Positions 24,305 to 33,131 of a DNA stretch of 64,000 nt are shown piece by piece. Every line of letters begins with the position of its first letter. Positions within the stretch are counted from its first letter, which is position 1. A program made the translations under genes and the position numbers. The notes under the pieces are model-generated. The model was not told the DNA's origin. It saw only the letters and a list, made by a program, of their open reading frames with translations, and searched no databases. Origin of the DNA: JANWXD01 sp037446115 (GTDB lineage: Bacteria; Acidobacteriota; Terriglobia; Bryobacterales; Bryobacteraceae); NCBI GenBank assembly GCA_037446115.1, contig JBBIJF010000001.1:186001-250000 (forward strand), read 5' to 3'.

Positions 24305-26680
24305 TTACTTAATATTGACGCTCACCTGCGGCGATCCACTCAAGACGGTCTCCCCCCGGGAATTCCGCCAGGACAGCTCGGGCAGCGTGACCGCGGTGGT
24401 CCCCCGCGCGACCGTCTGAAACACCAGCGTGACCAGAGTGCCGGAGCCGCTGATGCCTCCGGTGCCCGGCAGGCGGCTGAGCTGGATCGTGGCGTCGCCC
24501 GTGTCGTTGAGGATGTTGCGCGTGAAGATCACTTCTCTGCCGTCCCCGCTCAGGAAGCCGCCGCGCTGCACTTCGTTGAGACGGAGGAAATTCGGATCGA
24601 ATTTCACGCGTATCGGGGCGTCAAACAAGTCGGTGACGTTCTCCGCCTGAATAGCGAGCGTCACGACGCCCGGCAACTGGGCTTCGGCAGGCGAAGGAGC
24701 CACAACCACGCGTGCCGCAGCGGGCGGGGAGGGCGCCGGAGCTTCCGGTTTGGGCTCCGGCGCCCGTGGCGGCGTCTCCGGGGGCTTCGGTGCAGCTACC
24801 GGAGCGGCGCTTTCCCGAGGCCGGCGCTCGTAACTCACTCGCACGGCACGCTCGGAGCCGGCCGCGATCCCTTTGTAACTCAGTGCGTCAAGCTCGGGAG
24901 CGCGCACCACGCGCGGCACGATCGCCACTACCAGCTCACTTTCGTTTCGCTCCACGCTTTCACTGGAAAACAGCCGGCCGAGCAAAGGTATGCTCGCCAG
25001 CCCGGGCACACCGGAGACGGCTTTCGTCTCCTGCGTCTGGATCAGGCCGCCGAGCAGGCTCACCTCCCCTTCGCGCAGTCGGATGTCATGAATCACCTTG
25101 CGTTGTCCGACGAGCGGTTGCGAAATCCCGCCGATATCCACCCGGTCCCGCACCTGCGAAATGTCCAGCTCCACGTGCAGAGAAACTTCGTCCGTACCGT
25201 GAACCTTCGGCGTCAGATCCACATTCACGCCCACATCCAGAAATTGGAACGTGTTGAACAGGCTGTTCAAGCCCGTCCCGATTTGACCGAACGCGGGCTG
25301 GAAACCACCGGTCGAGTAGGGGACCCTGTCGCCGATCCTGAGACTGGCCTTCATGCCGTCCGCGGTGCGCACCTGCGGCGACTGAAGGACACGTGTGCTA
25401 CGATCGCTCATCAGGGCTTCCAGCAAGGCTCCCGGCAGCGTGATGGACCAGTCGCTGGTCGAAAGTTTGTCGAGGCGGGACAGCGAAATCAGGTCGGAAC
25501 TGCCGCCTGCTTGACCGCCTCCCTGAGTGCCGCCGCCGCGCGACACAGGGTTGCGCGGCGTGAACACAATGGGAATATTCAGCCCGGGAATCCCGGACGT
25601 CAAGTCCCGCGTCCGGCTGCGGTTGACTTCCATGACGATGATGTCCACCACAACCTCCGGCCGCGGGCGGTCCAGGTTGCGCAATAACATCTCCGCCAGC
25701 GCCACCTGGTCCACCGTGCCCCGGACCAGCAGCGCCATCTGGGTCTGCAAGGGGAAGATCCGCTGGGCGTTGGTCACCGCCCGGATGGCGCTCATAATTT
25801 CCGTCAGCTCCTGTTGCGTGGCCACGTTCGTCAGGTAAAAGACCTTGGCCACCTGGTCCTCATATTCCTGCCGCTTGGTCGGGTTATCTGCGGTCACAAA
25901 AACGGTATTCGAGGAAAGCGGCTTCCAGAAGGCTTTCGTGATCAGGGCAATGTAATCCAGGGCCTCCTCCAGCGTGGCGTTGACCAGCTCCACGTTCAGG
26001 GGCCGTGCCGGCACCTGCGTGGTGAACTCCGGATCGAACAGTACGTTGATCCCGGCCAGCTTGCCTACCGTCTCAAACAACACTCTCGGAGGCTGATTGT
26101 TCATCTTGAGCGTGATCGGGGTGGGCGAGAGCGGTTTCAGTTCGGGAACCGAACGCGCCGCGGCAAGCCTGGCCTCGAGCTCGCGCCGCGCCAGCTCCGC
26201 CGCGCTCAATCCCCGCTCCTGCGGCGCTTTCTCCTCAGGCTTCTCCCCTCGCTGACGCGCCTTTTCTTCCCGATCCAGGATGTCGAGAACCTCACGGAGC
26301 TCCTGCCGGGCGATCACAGAGGAAGGGTCGATCGCCAGCGCCCGGCGCAGCTCTTCCACGGCTTCGGTAAGCTTTCCCTCCTCTCGCAACTTCTGGCCGC
26401 GATCCACGCGTGCCTGAGCGGCCTGGAACCGCATGCGGGTCGCCAGCAACCGGTAGGAGGGATCACCCGGGTCCTCCGAAACGGCCTGCTGGTAAAACTC
26501 CAGAGCTTTCTCCCAGTCCTGCTGCCGCTCCGCCCGGCGTCCCTCCGCCACCAGTTTGTCGCCTTTGCGAGTCCGGCCTTCGAGGACCGCCGGTCCTGAA
26601 GGAGCCAGCAGGATGGCGGCTGCCGCAACGGCTATCCACTTCCAAACACGCGCCTTAGGGTTCGCCGTCTGTGTTAACAT
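24305..26680 (-). CDS. Secretin (GspD/PilQ-like) with TPR and cohesin domains
   Basis: 791 residues from the ATG at 26680; a GTG at 26707 is possible. A signal peptide (about 1-35) is followed by two TPR-like repeats (about 50-130: WEKALEFYQQAVSEDPGD, LTEAVEELRRALAIDPSS). Then come an STN/N0-like domain (about 195-250), a secretin N1 domain (KVFYLTNVATQQELTEIMSAI), and the secretin barrel with its signature VPLLGRLF-type segment (IPLLGRLFSSESVERNESELVVAIVP). A Pro/Ala-rich linker leads to a C-terminal cohesin-like beta domain (about 665-790, FDAPIRVKFDPNFL). It would form the outer-membrane pore of a secretion or pilus system with the two pseudopilins downstream. The cohesin domain at the exit is unusual. 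Confidence 0.9.
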   Translation of the reverse strand: MLTQTANPKARVWKWIAVAAAAILLAPSGPAVLEGRTRKGDKLVAEGRRAERQQDWEKALEFYQQAVSEDPGDPSYRLLATRMRFQAAQARVDRGQKLREEGKLTEAVEELRRALAIDPSSVIARQELREVLDILDREEKARQRGEKPEEKAPQERGLSAAELARRELEARLAAARSVPELKPLSPTPITLKMNNQPPRVLFETVGKLAGINVLFDPEFTTQVPARPLNVELVNATLEEALDYIALITKAFWKPLSSNTVFVTADNPTKRQEYEDQVAKVFYLTNVATQQELTEIMSAIRAVTNAQRIFPLQTQMALLVRGTVDQVALAEMLLRNLDRPRPEVVVDIIVMEVNRSRTRDLTSGIPGLNIPIVFTPRNPVSRGGGTQGGGQAGGSSDLISLSRLDKLSTSDWSITLPGALLEALMSDRSTRVLQSPQVRTADGMKASLRIGDRVPYSTGGFQPAFGQIGTGLNSLFNTFQFLDVGVNVDLTPKVHGTDEVSLHVELDISQVRDRVDIGGISQPLVGQRKVIHDIRLREGEVSLLGGLIQTQETKAVSGVPGLASIPLLGRLFSSESVERNESELVVAIVPRVVRAPELDALSYKGIAAGSERAVRVSYERRPRESAAPVAAPKPPETPPRAPEPKPEAPAPSPPAAARVVVAPSPAEAQLPGVVTLAIQAENVTDLFDAPIRVKFDPNFLRLNEVQRGGFLSGDGREVIFTRNILNDTGDATIQLSRLPGTGGISGSGTLVTLVFQTVARGTTAVTLPELSWRNSRGETVLSGSPQVSVNIK

Positions 26681-26760
26681 AGAGGTTCCCGCGCCCTGAT
26701 GGGTCACACAACTGTTTGACGGGCGAAGGGTTGCGACCGTGCAACGGGGTGGTCCCGGCG

Positions 26761-27231
26761 GTGGATTCGGGCATCAAGATCCTTTGTGACAACCGTAGCG
26801 CGAGCCACAACTACCACCTGCTCGAACGCTTCGAGGCGGGCATGGTCTTGACCGGTACGGAGGTCAAGGCGGCCCGCGCCGGAAAGATCCAGCTGCGGGA
26901 CAGTTACGGCGAAGTCGTCAACAATGAAGCCTGGCTGGTCAACGCCCACATCAGCCCGTATTCGCACGGCAACCGCGAAAACCACGACCCGCTCCGGCGC
27001 CGCAAGCTACTGCTCCACCGCCGCGAGATTGACCGGCTACTCGGCAAGACCCGGGAAAAGGGCCTCACGCTGATCCCTACCAAGGTCTACTTGAAGAACG
27101 GGCGGATCAAGTGTGAACTGGCCCTGGCGAAGGGCAAGAAGCTGCACGACAAAAGAGAAGCCGAAAGAAAGCGTGCCGAGCAAGCCGAGGCGCGCGCTGC
27201 GATGGCTCAAAGATCCCGCTCTTCGACGTAG
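26761..27231 (+). CDS. smpB: SsrA-binding protein SmpB
   Basis: 156 residues from a GTG at 26761, chosen because it places DSGIKILCDNRSASHNY at the usual N-terminus; an upstream GTG would add 15 atypical residues. The OB-fold core has the hallmark FEAGMVLTGTEVKAARAGKI, HISPYSHGN and LLLHRREIDRLLGK, and the C-terminal basic tail (KGKKLHDKREAERKR). SmpB binds tmRNA and carries it to stalled ribosomes. The tmRNA gene is not in this window. pepA follows after 4 bp. Confidence 0.95.
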   Translation: MDSGIKILCDNRSASHNYHLLERFEAGMVLTGTEVKAARAGKIQLRDSYGEVVNNEAWLVNAHISPYSHGNRENHDPLRRRKLLLHRREIDRLLGKTREKGLTLIPTKVYLKNGRIKCELALAKGKKLHDKREAERKRAEQAEARAAMAQRSRSST

Positions 27232-27235
27232 TCGT

Positions 27236-28753
27236 ATGGAAGTCAGACTGGTTACCCTGAAGCCGGAAGATATCGAAGCCGACGCCTTGGCCGCCGTCGT
27301 TTTCGAGCGCGCGGCGGACGAACAGCCCTTGGAGCCGGACACCGCCGCCCGGCTGAACACACTCAGCCGAAACTGGCTCGATGAGCTCTACCGCAGCGGC
27401 GAGTTCCGAGGCAGAGCGCTCGAAACCGCGCTGCTTCACCGCCCGCCCGAGCTCAGAGTATCGCGACTACTGGTTGTGGGCGGTGGCAAGCGCGACAACT
27501 TCACGCCGGCGGAACTTCGCAAGGCCGCCGGGACGGCCCTGCGGACGCTTAAGAGCAAAGGGGCACACCGAGTGGCCTTCCTGCTCGATCCCGAATTTTC
27601 CGCCCCCGAGCATATCGAGGCGGCGACTGAAGGTGCCATACTCGGCAACTACGAGCCGGACCGCTATAAAACCGACAACAAGGATGCCGGACGGGTGGAC
27701 GAGGCCTACTTTGCCGTCGCCGCAACGAAACCTGACGCAGAAGAAGCCCTGCGGCGAGGCTGCATCATCGCCGAATCTCAGAACTACACGCGCGACCTCG
27801 TCAGCGAACCGGCCAACCGCCTGACCCCGACTTTGCTTGCCGAGCGCGCCCGCCAAACCGCCTCCGAACTCGGACTGGAATGCGAGGTTCTCGACCAGAC
27901 GCGGATGCAGCAGCTCGGCATGGGAGCGCTGCTCGCCGTCGCGCAAGGCAGCAGCGAGCCCCCGGCGCTAATCATCATCCGCTACCAGCCTGAACACACC
28001 CCCGTGGAGCGGGTTCATCTGGGCCTGATCGGCAAAGGCGTCACCTTCGACACAGGCGGGATCTCGCTGAAGCCCTCCGAAGGCATGGAAAAAATGAAAT
28101 ACGACATGGCCGGGGGTGCGGCGGTGATCGGAGCTATGCGCGCCATCGCTCAACTAAAGCCCCCCGTGCCCGTCACCGGCCTTGTCCCGGCAGTGGAAAA
28201 CATGCCCGGAAGCCGTGCCCAACGCCCGGGCGACATCGTGACCTCCTTGTCCGGCAAGACCGTGGAGGTCCTCAACACGGACGCGGAGGGCCGGTTGATC
28301 CTCGCCGACGCCATCACGTACGCCCGGCGGCTCGGATGTACTCACCTGCTCGATGCGGCCACGCTTACCGGCGCCATCGTCATTGCCCTGGGCCATGTCC
28401 ACGCGGGTGCCTTCTCCAATGACCAGCGGTTCCTGGAGACGGTACTGGCCTCTGCCAGAAAAGAGGGGGAAAGGCTGTGGCCCATGCCTCTCGATGATGA
28501 CTACAAAGAGTCGCTCAAGAGCACCTTCGCCGACATCCCCAACGTGGGAAACCGCTGGGGAGGGGCCATCACCGCGGCCATGTTCCTCAAGGAGTTTGTT
28601 GAAACCACGCCCTGGGTTCACCTCGATATCGCCGGAACGGCCTGGTTGGAAGAGGCCAAGCCGTTCCTGGCCAAAGGTCCGACCGGGATCCCGCTGCGTA
28701 CCTTTGTCCGTGTCGCCCTGGAGATCGGACTCCCTCAACAAACGTCCGCCTAG
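27236..28753 (+). CDS. pepA: Leucyl aminopeptidase (M17)
   Basis: 505 residues from an ATG 5 bp after the smpB stop; the frame is open upstream but only within smpB. The M17 C-terminal catalytic domain is complete: GLIGKGVTFDTGGISLKPS with Lys267 and Asp metal ligands, YDMAGGAAV, and the family signature NTDAEGRL at 347-354. The N-terminal domain (about 1-170) is the usual variable macro-like fold. It removes N-terminal residues from peptides in the cytoplasm using two metal ions. Cotranscription with smpB links it with clearing products of stalled translation (inference). Its TAG shares a CTAG with the convergent regulator gene. Confidence 0.95.
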   Translation: MEVRLVTLKPEDIEADALAAVVFERAADEQPLEPDTAARLNTLSRNWLDELYRSGEFRGRALETALLHRPPELRVSRLLVVGGGKRDNFTPAELRKAAGTALRTLKSKGAHRVAFLLDPEFSAPEHIEAATEGAILGNYEPDRYKTDNKDAGRVDEAYFAVAATKPDAEEALRRGCIIAESQNYTRDLVSEPANRLTPTLLAERARQTASELGLECEVLDQTRMQQLGMGALLAVAQGSSEPPALIIIRYQPEHTPVERVHLGLIGKGVTFDTGGISLKPSEGMEKMKYDMAGGAAVIGAMRAIAQLKPPVPVTGLVPAVENMPGSRAQRPGDIVTSLSGKTVEVLNTDAEGRLILADAITYARRLGCTHLLDAATLTGAIVIALGHVHAGAFSNDQRFLETVLASARKEGERLWPMPLDDDYKESLKSTFADIPNVGNRWGGAITAAMFLKEFVETTPWVHLDIAGTAWLEEAKPFLAKGPTGIPLRTFVRVALEIGLPQQTSA

Positions 28754-29436
28754 CGGCACCACCGCGTCGCCCGGTCGCCGGCCCGTGGCACCTCCGAGTG
28801 CGGCGCCATCGTATCGTCGCCGTTGCCGCCACCCAGCTGGCCGAGACTCCGGGTTCCGTAAAGAGCCAGCTGATATCGGTTCCTCAGACCGGTTTTGTGC
28901 AGCAGGCGGGATAAGTAAACCTTCACCGTACCCTCAGTGATCGAAAGCGCTGCGGCAATCTCGCGGTTCCGCATCCCACGGCTGACCAGCGCGAGCAGCT
29001 GTCCCTCCCTCCGCGTCAGCTTCACGGGGTGCTGAGGGCCAATAAACGCGTTCGGCGGCGGACCCTCCAGTGAAACCGCCCCCGCCACGGCCCGCCGTAA
29101 CGTTTGCATCGCCTCCTCAGGAAGCGCTGACTTCGGTAGCACACCGCGGATGCCCACCTCCAGGGCGTGATCCGCCAGTTCTCCGTACAAGCCCTTTGTC
29201 CACAATAGGATACGGCAAGCGGGCGCGACCCGGTGCAGCTGCGCGACAAAGGCCAGAGTGAATTCCGCTTCTTCATCCAGGAGCAGAACATCCGGGTTCA
29301 GGCTCTGGACCCAGTCGAGCAGGCTTTCATCGGAGCGCCGGAACCCGAGATATTTCCAGTCGGGATGTCCTTGAAGCAAGCTCTCGAGGCCTCGAGCCAG
29401 TATCGGGGAATCGGTACAAACTGCTACTCCGAACAT
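28750..29436 (-). CDS. NarL/LuxR-family response regulator
   Basis: 228 residues. Receiver domain about 1-120: Asp9 in VCTDSP, the likely phosphoacceptor Asp54 in VLLLDEEAE, and Lys near residue 103 in VLPKSALP. The acidic pocket has only one Asp (Thr at 8), so phosphorylation may be atypical. The C-terminal LuxR helix-turn-helix (about 137-200) contains LTRREGQLLALVSRGMRNREIAAALSITEGTVKVYLSRLL. No histidine kinase is adjacent. It is convergent with pepA, the two stops overlapping in a CTAG, and divergent from hsp20 across 266 bp. Confidence 0.9.
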   Translation of the reverse strand: MFGVAVCTDSPILARGLESLLQGHPDWKYLGFRRSDESLLDWVQSLNPDVLLLDEEAEFTLAFVAQLHRVAPACRILLWTKGLYGELADHALEVGIRGVLPKSALPEEAMQTLRRAVAGAVSLEGPPPNAFIGPQHPVKLTRREGQLLALVSRGMRNREIAAALSITEGTVKVYLSRLLHKTGLRNRYQLALYGTRSLGQLGGGNGDDTMAPHSEVPRAGDRATRWCR

Positions 29437-29589
29437 TTCTATCCTTCCTCAAGAAAGGGTGTGCAAGATATACCATCTCTTGGCGCTTTTTACACGCATT
29501 TCTATGCTTTTTGGCCAGTTCGCCATGCCTGTCGCACGCCTGCTGCCAGAGTTCTTTAGCCTCTTGATATCATATTTCCTGCGCGAAAT

Positions 29590-29617
29590 CTTGAAACCTG
29601 AGGCCCGCACCCTGCAT
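29590..29617 (+). promoter_or_regulatory. Possible heat-shock (sigma-32-like) promoter of hsp20-ftsH
   Basis: CTTGAAA (29590-29596), a 14-bp gap and CCTGCAT (29611-29617) approach the sigma-32 pattern CTTGAA-N13-15-CCCCAT. The following genes, hsp20 and ftsH, are typical heat-shock targets. The -10 differs at two positions. No CIRCE inverted repeat is present. Assignment is by resemblance only. Confidence 0.4.
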
Positions 29618-29641
29618 CCATAGTCGGTGGAAGGTGCCAGA

Positions 29642-29696
29642 GGGCCCTTCCCGAGGGGGCCTTGTCCCCCCGAAATCCACGTGATCAAGGAGGTGA
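29642..29696 (+). promoter_or_regulatory. hsp20 leader: GC hairpins and a full-length Shine-Dalgarno
   Basis: AAGGAGGTGA (29687-29696) matches the whole anti-Shine-Dalgarno region, 6 nt before the ATG. Upstream, two mutually exclusive hairpins can form: GGCCC with GGGCC (about 29643-29661) and GGGGG with CCCCC (about 29655-29671). CTTCC within the first can also pair with GGAGG of the Shine-Dalgarno. An RNA-thermometer role is possible but unproven. Confidence 0.4.
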
Positions 29697-29702
29697 GCAA
29701 CG

Positions 29703-30179
29703 ATGTTGCACAGCCTGATCGAAACCGACATCCGTCAGACGCTGGATCACTTCCGTCGTTCCGTGGATCAGCTGTTTGAGAACTTCTTCTCCTTCGCCCC
29801 GCGAACGGTGGAAGCGGCAGAGTGGACCTTCAGCCCCGCAGTCGAGTCCTATTGGACGGATGACAACCTCAAGCTGCGGGTAGTCCTGCCCGGGGTTGAT
29901 GAAAAGGACGTTAAGGTCACGCTCCAGGGCAATCAGTTGGTGATCGAGGGCGAGCGGAAAGCCCCGGAGGGGATGAGCACCAGCCGCTACACCTCGGTCT
30001 GGCTGCCCTACGGGCGCTTCTATCGCACCGTGGATCTCCCCAACGGGCTCGACCTCGACAAGCTGAGCTGCCGGCTCAACAGCGGCATCCTGGAGGTCAC
30101 GATCCCCGTGGCGGAGGCCATGAAGCCGCGTCGCATCCAGATCACCGCGGGCGAGGAGAGGAAGGCCATTAGCGCCTGA
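29703..30179 (+). CDS. Small heat-shock protein, Hsp20/alpha-crystallin family
   Basis: 158 residues. The alpha-crystallin domain spans about 48-145: AVESYWTDDNLKLRVVLPGV, VKVTLQGNQLVIEGER, YGRFYRTVDLP and the C-terminal strand LNSGILEVTIPVAE with the G-I-L motif. A helical N-terminal arm (1-45) and short tail complete it. It holds unfolding proteins in the cytoplasm without ATP. The exceptionally strong ribosome site suggests high expression on demand. ftsH follows after an 86-bp gap containing a strong hairpin, making a chaperone-protease pair. Confidence 0.95.
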   Translation: MLHSLIETDIRQTLDHFRRSVDQLFENFFSFAPRTVEAAEWTFSPAVESYWTDDNLKLRVVLPGVDEKDVKVTLQGNQLVIEGERKAPEGMSTSRYTSVWLPYGRFYRTVDLPNGLDLDKLSCRLNSGILEVTIPVAEAMKPRRIQITAGEERKAISA

Positions 30180-30191
30180 ACCCTCGTGGTG

Positions 30192-30231
30192 GCGCCTTGC
30201 CTGGACCCTTTGCCGGGCCCGGGCAAGGCGC
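30192..30231 (+). terminator. Strong hairpin between hsp20 and ftsH (attenuator or processing site)
   Basis: GCGCCTTGCC (30192-30201) and GGCAAGGCGC (30222-30231) form a perfect 10-bp stem, extendable by three pairs including one G-T. Only a weak T-containing stretch (CTTCTGGTTC) follows, so full termination is doubtful. It could attenuate ftsH relative to hsp20 or stabilise the hsp20 message. Confidence 0.5.
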
Positions 30232-30265
30232 TTCTGGTTCGGACAGAGCTCGCGGAGAATCCGCC

Positions 30266-32125
30266 ATGGACCGCCTGCGCCGACAACAGTGGATCTTTTC
30301 CCTGGTTTACCTGACCGTTGCAGCAATCGCCCTCTATAGCTTCCAGCTCGCCATCTCCGCCCCGGCTCCCCGACGCGTCTCCTACAGTCAGTTCGTCGGT
30401 GAAGTGCGGGCCGGACGCGTCAGCGCCGTCAAGGTCACCGAGCGCGAGTTCGTGGGAGCGCTCAAAAGCGACCCGGGACGCCGCAAACGCGAGCTGATCA
30501 TCGCCACGCGCCTGCCCGGCATTGACGAAACCGGCCTCATCAAAGAGCTGGAGGCACGAGGCGTGGATCTGGCCGGGCAGATCGAGACCCGGCCCTGGTG
30601 GATCGAGCTCATGGTCTCGTGGCTGTTGCCGCTGCTGGTGCTGGGCGCCATCTGGGGCTATGGCATGCGGCGCATGGCCCAGGGGGCGGGCCCGCTCAGC
30701 TTCGGCCGCAACCGCGCCAAGATCTACGACGACTCCAGCCGCATTGACGTCACCTTCGCGGACGTGGCCGGCATTGACGAGGCCAAGGCTGAACTCCAGG
30801 AGATCGTGGATTTCCTCCGGAACCCGCAGAAATACCAGAGGCTCGGCGGGCGCATACCCAAAGGCGTCCTTTTGGTCGGCCCGCCGGGCACAGGCAAGAC
30901 GCTGCTGGCGCGCGCCGTGGCGGGCGAGGCCAAGGTCCCCTTCTTTTCCATCTCCGGCTCGGAGTTCGTGGAAATGTTCGTCGGGCTCGGCGCAGCCCGG
31001 GTGCGGGACCTCTTCGAACAGGCCAAACAGAAGGCTCCCTGCATCGTCTTCATCGACGAACTCGATGCCATCGGAAAGTCCCGCTCGGCCGGCCGCGGCC
31101 TCATCATGAGCCACGACGAGCGCGAGCAGACGCTGAATCAGTTACTCGTCGAAATGGATGGCTTCGACCCCTCCAAAGGCGTCATCATCATGGGAGCCAC
31201 CAACACTCCCGAAGTGCTGGACCCCGCCCTGCTGCGCGCCGGCCGCTTCGACCGGCAGGTCGTCATTGACCGGCCGGACCTGCAGGGACGCGAAGCCATC
31301 CTCGCCGTCCACGCCCGCAAACTCAAACTGGCCCCCGACGTGGATCTGCGTAAGATCGCCGCGCGCACGCCCGGAATGGTGGGAGCGGATCTGGCCAACA
31401 TTGCCAACGAGGCGGCCTTGCTCGCCGCCCGCCGCGGCGCCGAGCAGGTCGCCATGCGCGACTTCGAGGAGGCCGTGGACCGCGTGCTGCTCGGCCTGGA
31501 AAAAAAGAGCCGCGTCATGACCGAAGCCGAAAAGCAGCGCGTCGCCTACCACGAAGCGGGCCACGCCCTTGTGGCGCTCTCGCTGCCGCACGCCGATCCG
31601 GTGCACCGTCTCTCGATCATCCCCCGCACCGTCGGCGCACTCGGCCATATGCTCCAGCTCCCGACCCAGGAACGCTACCTGATGACCCGGCCCCAGCTGG
31701 AAGACCAGATCGCCGTCATGCTCGGCGGGCGGGCCGCCGAAGACCTTGTCTATCAGGGCGAGATTTCGACGGGCGCCGCCGACGATCTGCACCGGGCCAC
31801 GGAACTGGCCCGCCAGATGGTCACGCGCTTCGGCATGAGCGAACGCCTCGGCCATCTGACCTACGGCCAGCCCCTGGCCTCCCAGTTCCTCAGAGGGCCC
31901 TTCCAGTTGGAAGAGCGCAACTACAGCGAGCGCACGGCCGAGATGATCGATGACGAAGTGCGTTCAATCATCGACGGACTCTACGCCAAGGTCAAGCGCA
32001 TTCTCTCGCAACGCCGTGCCGAGCTGGAGCGCGTCGTGCAGCGTCTCCTGGAAAAGGAAACCCTGGATGCGCAGGAGCTTCGCGCCCTCGTCTCCGCCCC
32101 GGTACCGGCCGGATCCGCCCCCTGA
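30266..32125 (+). CDS. ftsH: ATP-dependent membrane zinc metalloprotease FtsH
   Basis: 619 residues from the ATG at 30266. Two membrane segments (about 8-28 and 112-134) flank a small periplasmic domain. The AAA+ domain has Walker A GPPGTGKT (205-212), Walker B IVFIDELDAIG and the SRH region with ALLRAGRFDRQV. The M41 peptidase motif HEAGH is at 429-433, with the third zinc ligand region ISTGAADDL. It degrades misfolded or short-lived membrane and cytoplasmic proteins. Coupling to hsp20 indicates a stress-induced copy; many Acidobacteria have another FtsH elsewhere (family knowledge). Confidence 0.96.
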   Translation: MDRLRRQQWIFSLVYLTVAAIALYSFQLAISAPAPRRVSYSQFVGEVRAGRVSAVKVTEREFVGALKSDPGRRKRELIIATRLPGIDETGLIKELEARGVDLAGQIETRPWWIELMVSWLLPLLVLGAIWGYGMRRMAQGAGPLSFGRNRAKIYDDSSRIDVTFADVAGIDEAKAELQEIVDFLRNPQKYQRLGGRIPKGVLLVGPPGTGKTLLARAVAGEAKVPFFSISGSEFVEMFVGLGAARVRDLFEQAKQKAPCIVFIDELDAIGKSRSAGRGLIMSHDEREQTLNQLLVEMDGFDPSKGVIIMGATNTPEVLDPALLRAGRFDRQVVIDRPDLQGREAILAVHARKLKLAPDVDLRKIAARTPGMVGADLANIANEAALLAARRGAEQVAMRDFEEAVDRVLLGLEKKSRVMTEAEKQRVAYHEAGHALVALSLPHADPVHRLSIIPRTVGALGHMLQLPTQERYLMTRPQLEDQIAVMLGGRAAEDLVYQGEISTGAADDLHRATELARQMVTRFGMSERLGHLTYGQPLASQFLRGPFQLEERNYSERTAEMIDDEVRSIIDGLYAKVKRILSQRRAELERVVQRLLEKETLDAQELRALVSAPVPAGSAP

Positions 32126-32167
32126 CAGGCGCTCGCCCGGCCCCGGCTGAGTGGCCCGGGTCCCTTT

Positions 32168-33124
32168 TCACACCGGCGTTCCGGTCCCGCTCCGCCGCCG
32201 GGAACGCAGAAACTCCACCAGAAAGCGATCACGCCGGGCCGCAACCTCGGCAAAGCTTTTCTGCGACCAGTCGTAGAACCCGAGTCCCGTTTTCACACCC
32301 AGCTCTCCACGTTCCACTTTCTGCCTGAGCAGCGGCGGCGCCTCCGGCCGGCTGTACAGATCCCGCGCCGTATAGTCCATCACCGCATGCACCAGGTCAA
32401 GCCCCACGCCGTCGGCGTGCTCGAAGATCCCGTACACCGGCAGCCGCAGTCCGAAGCCGGTTTGGGCCGCCAGATCCACGTCTTCCGGATCGGCAATCCC
32501 TTCGGCGACGATGTGCACGGCTTCGCGCCACAGCGCCATCTGCAACCGGTTGCCGAGCTGGCCGGGCCGGTCTTGCTTAACCAGCACCGCCGTCTTTCCG
32601 CAGCGCACCAGCAGGCTCCGGACCGCCGCCGACACCTGCGGCGCGGTTTCACGGCCGCAGACAATCTCGACCAGCGGCATCAGGTGCGGCGGATTCCAGA
32701 AGTGCGTGGTCAGGACCCGTTCACGCCGCCGGCACGGCATTGCGATCGCCGTGATGCTCAGGCTTGACGTGTTGGAGGCCAATACCGCCTCGGGCGCGAT
32801 CTGATCCAGGCGCGCGAACAGCTCCTGCTTGAAGCGCAGATCTTCGGGCGCGGATTCGATCACAATGTCCGCTCCGGCTGCCGCCCGCTCCAGATCCGAG
32901 CTGGCCCGCAGCAGCCCGGTCGCTCGCGCCGCCTCAGGGGAATCCATCAGACCGTGCTGCTCGAGGAACGCCACCTGTTCCCGCGCCTTCGCCATACCGC
33001 GGGCGGCCCCCTCCTCGGTACGACTCACAATCGTGGTCTCCAGCCCGCCGGAAGCCAGCGTGACGGCGATGCCCGGCCCCATCATCCCCGTCCCGATCAC
33101 GGCCGCAGTACGAAACTCGCGCAC
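32168..33124 (-). CDS. 3-hydroxyacyl-CoA dehydrogenase family protein
   Basis: 318 residues. An N-terminal Rossmann fold opens AAVIGTGMMGPGIAVTLASGG (about 8-28), followed by FLEQHG and the typical DIVIESAPEDLRFKQELFARLDQI and LASNTSSLSITAIA. The conserved His-containing TTHFWNPPHLMPLVEIV (about 138) gives the catalytic His-Glu pair. The C-terminal domain includes GLGFYDWS. It oxidises (S)-3-hydroxyacyl-CoA or a related hydroxy acid with NAD+. No thiolase or enoyl-CoA hydratase is adjacent, so it may be a non-CoA family member such as a lambda-crystallin-like dehydrogenase. It is convergent with ftsH and sits 7 bp after the small cupin-like gene. Confidence 0.88.
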   Translation of the reverse strand: MREFRTAAVIGTGMMGPGIAVTLASGGLETTIVSRTEEGAARGMAKAREQVAFLEQHGLMDSPEAARATGLLRASSDLERAAAGADIVIESAPEDLRFKQELFARLDQIAPEAVLASNTSSLSITAIAMPCRRRERVLTTHFWNPPHLMPLVEIVCGRETAPQVSAAVRSLLVRCGKTAVLVKQDRPGQLGNRLQMALWREAVHIVAEGIADPEDVDLAAQTGFGLRLPVYGIFEHADGVGLDLVHAVMDYTARDLYSRPEAPPLLRQKVERGELGVKTGLGFYDWSQKSFAEVAARRDRFLVEFLRSRRRSGTGTPV

Positions 33125-33131
33125 CTCGGCC

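Noticed and set aside
29437..29702. CIRCE (HrcA) operator ahead of hsp20
   Set aside because: No TTAGCACTC/GAGTGCTAA inverted repeat is present in the interval.
32126..32167. Bidirectional terminator between ftsH and the dehydrogenase gene
   Set aside because: CCCGG and CCGGG blocks are present but the stem is short with a long loop, so it is not supported as a terminator.
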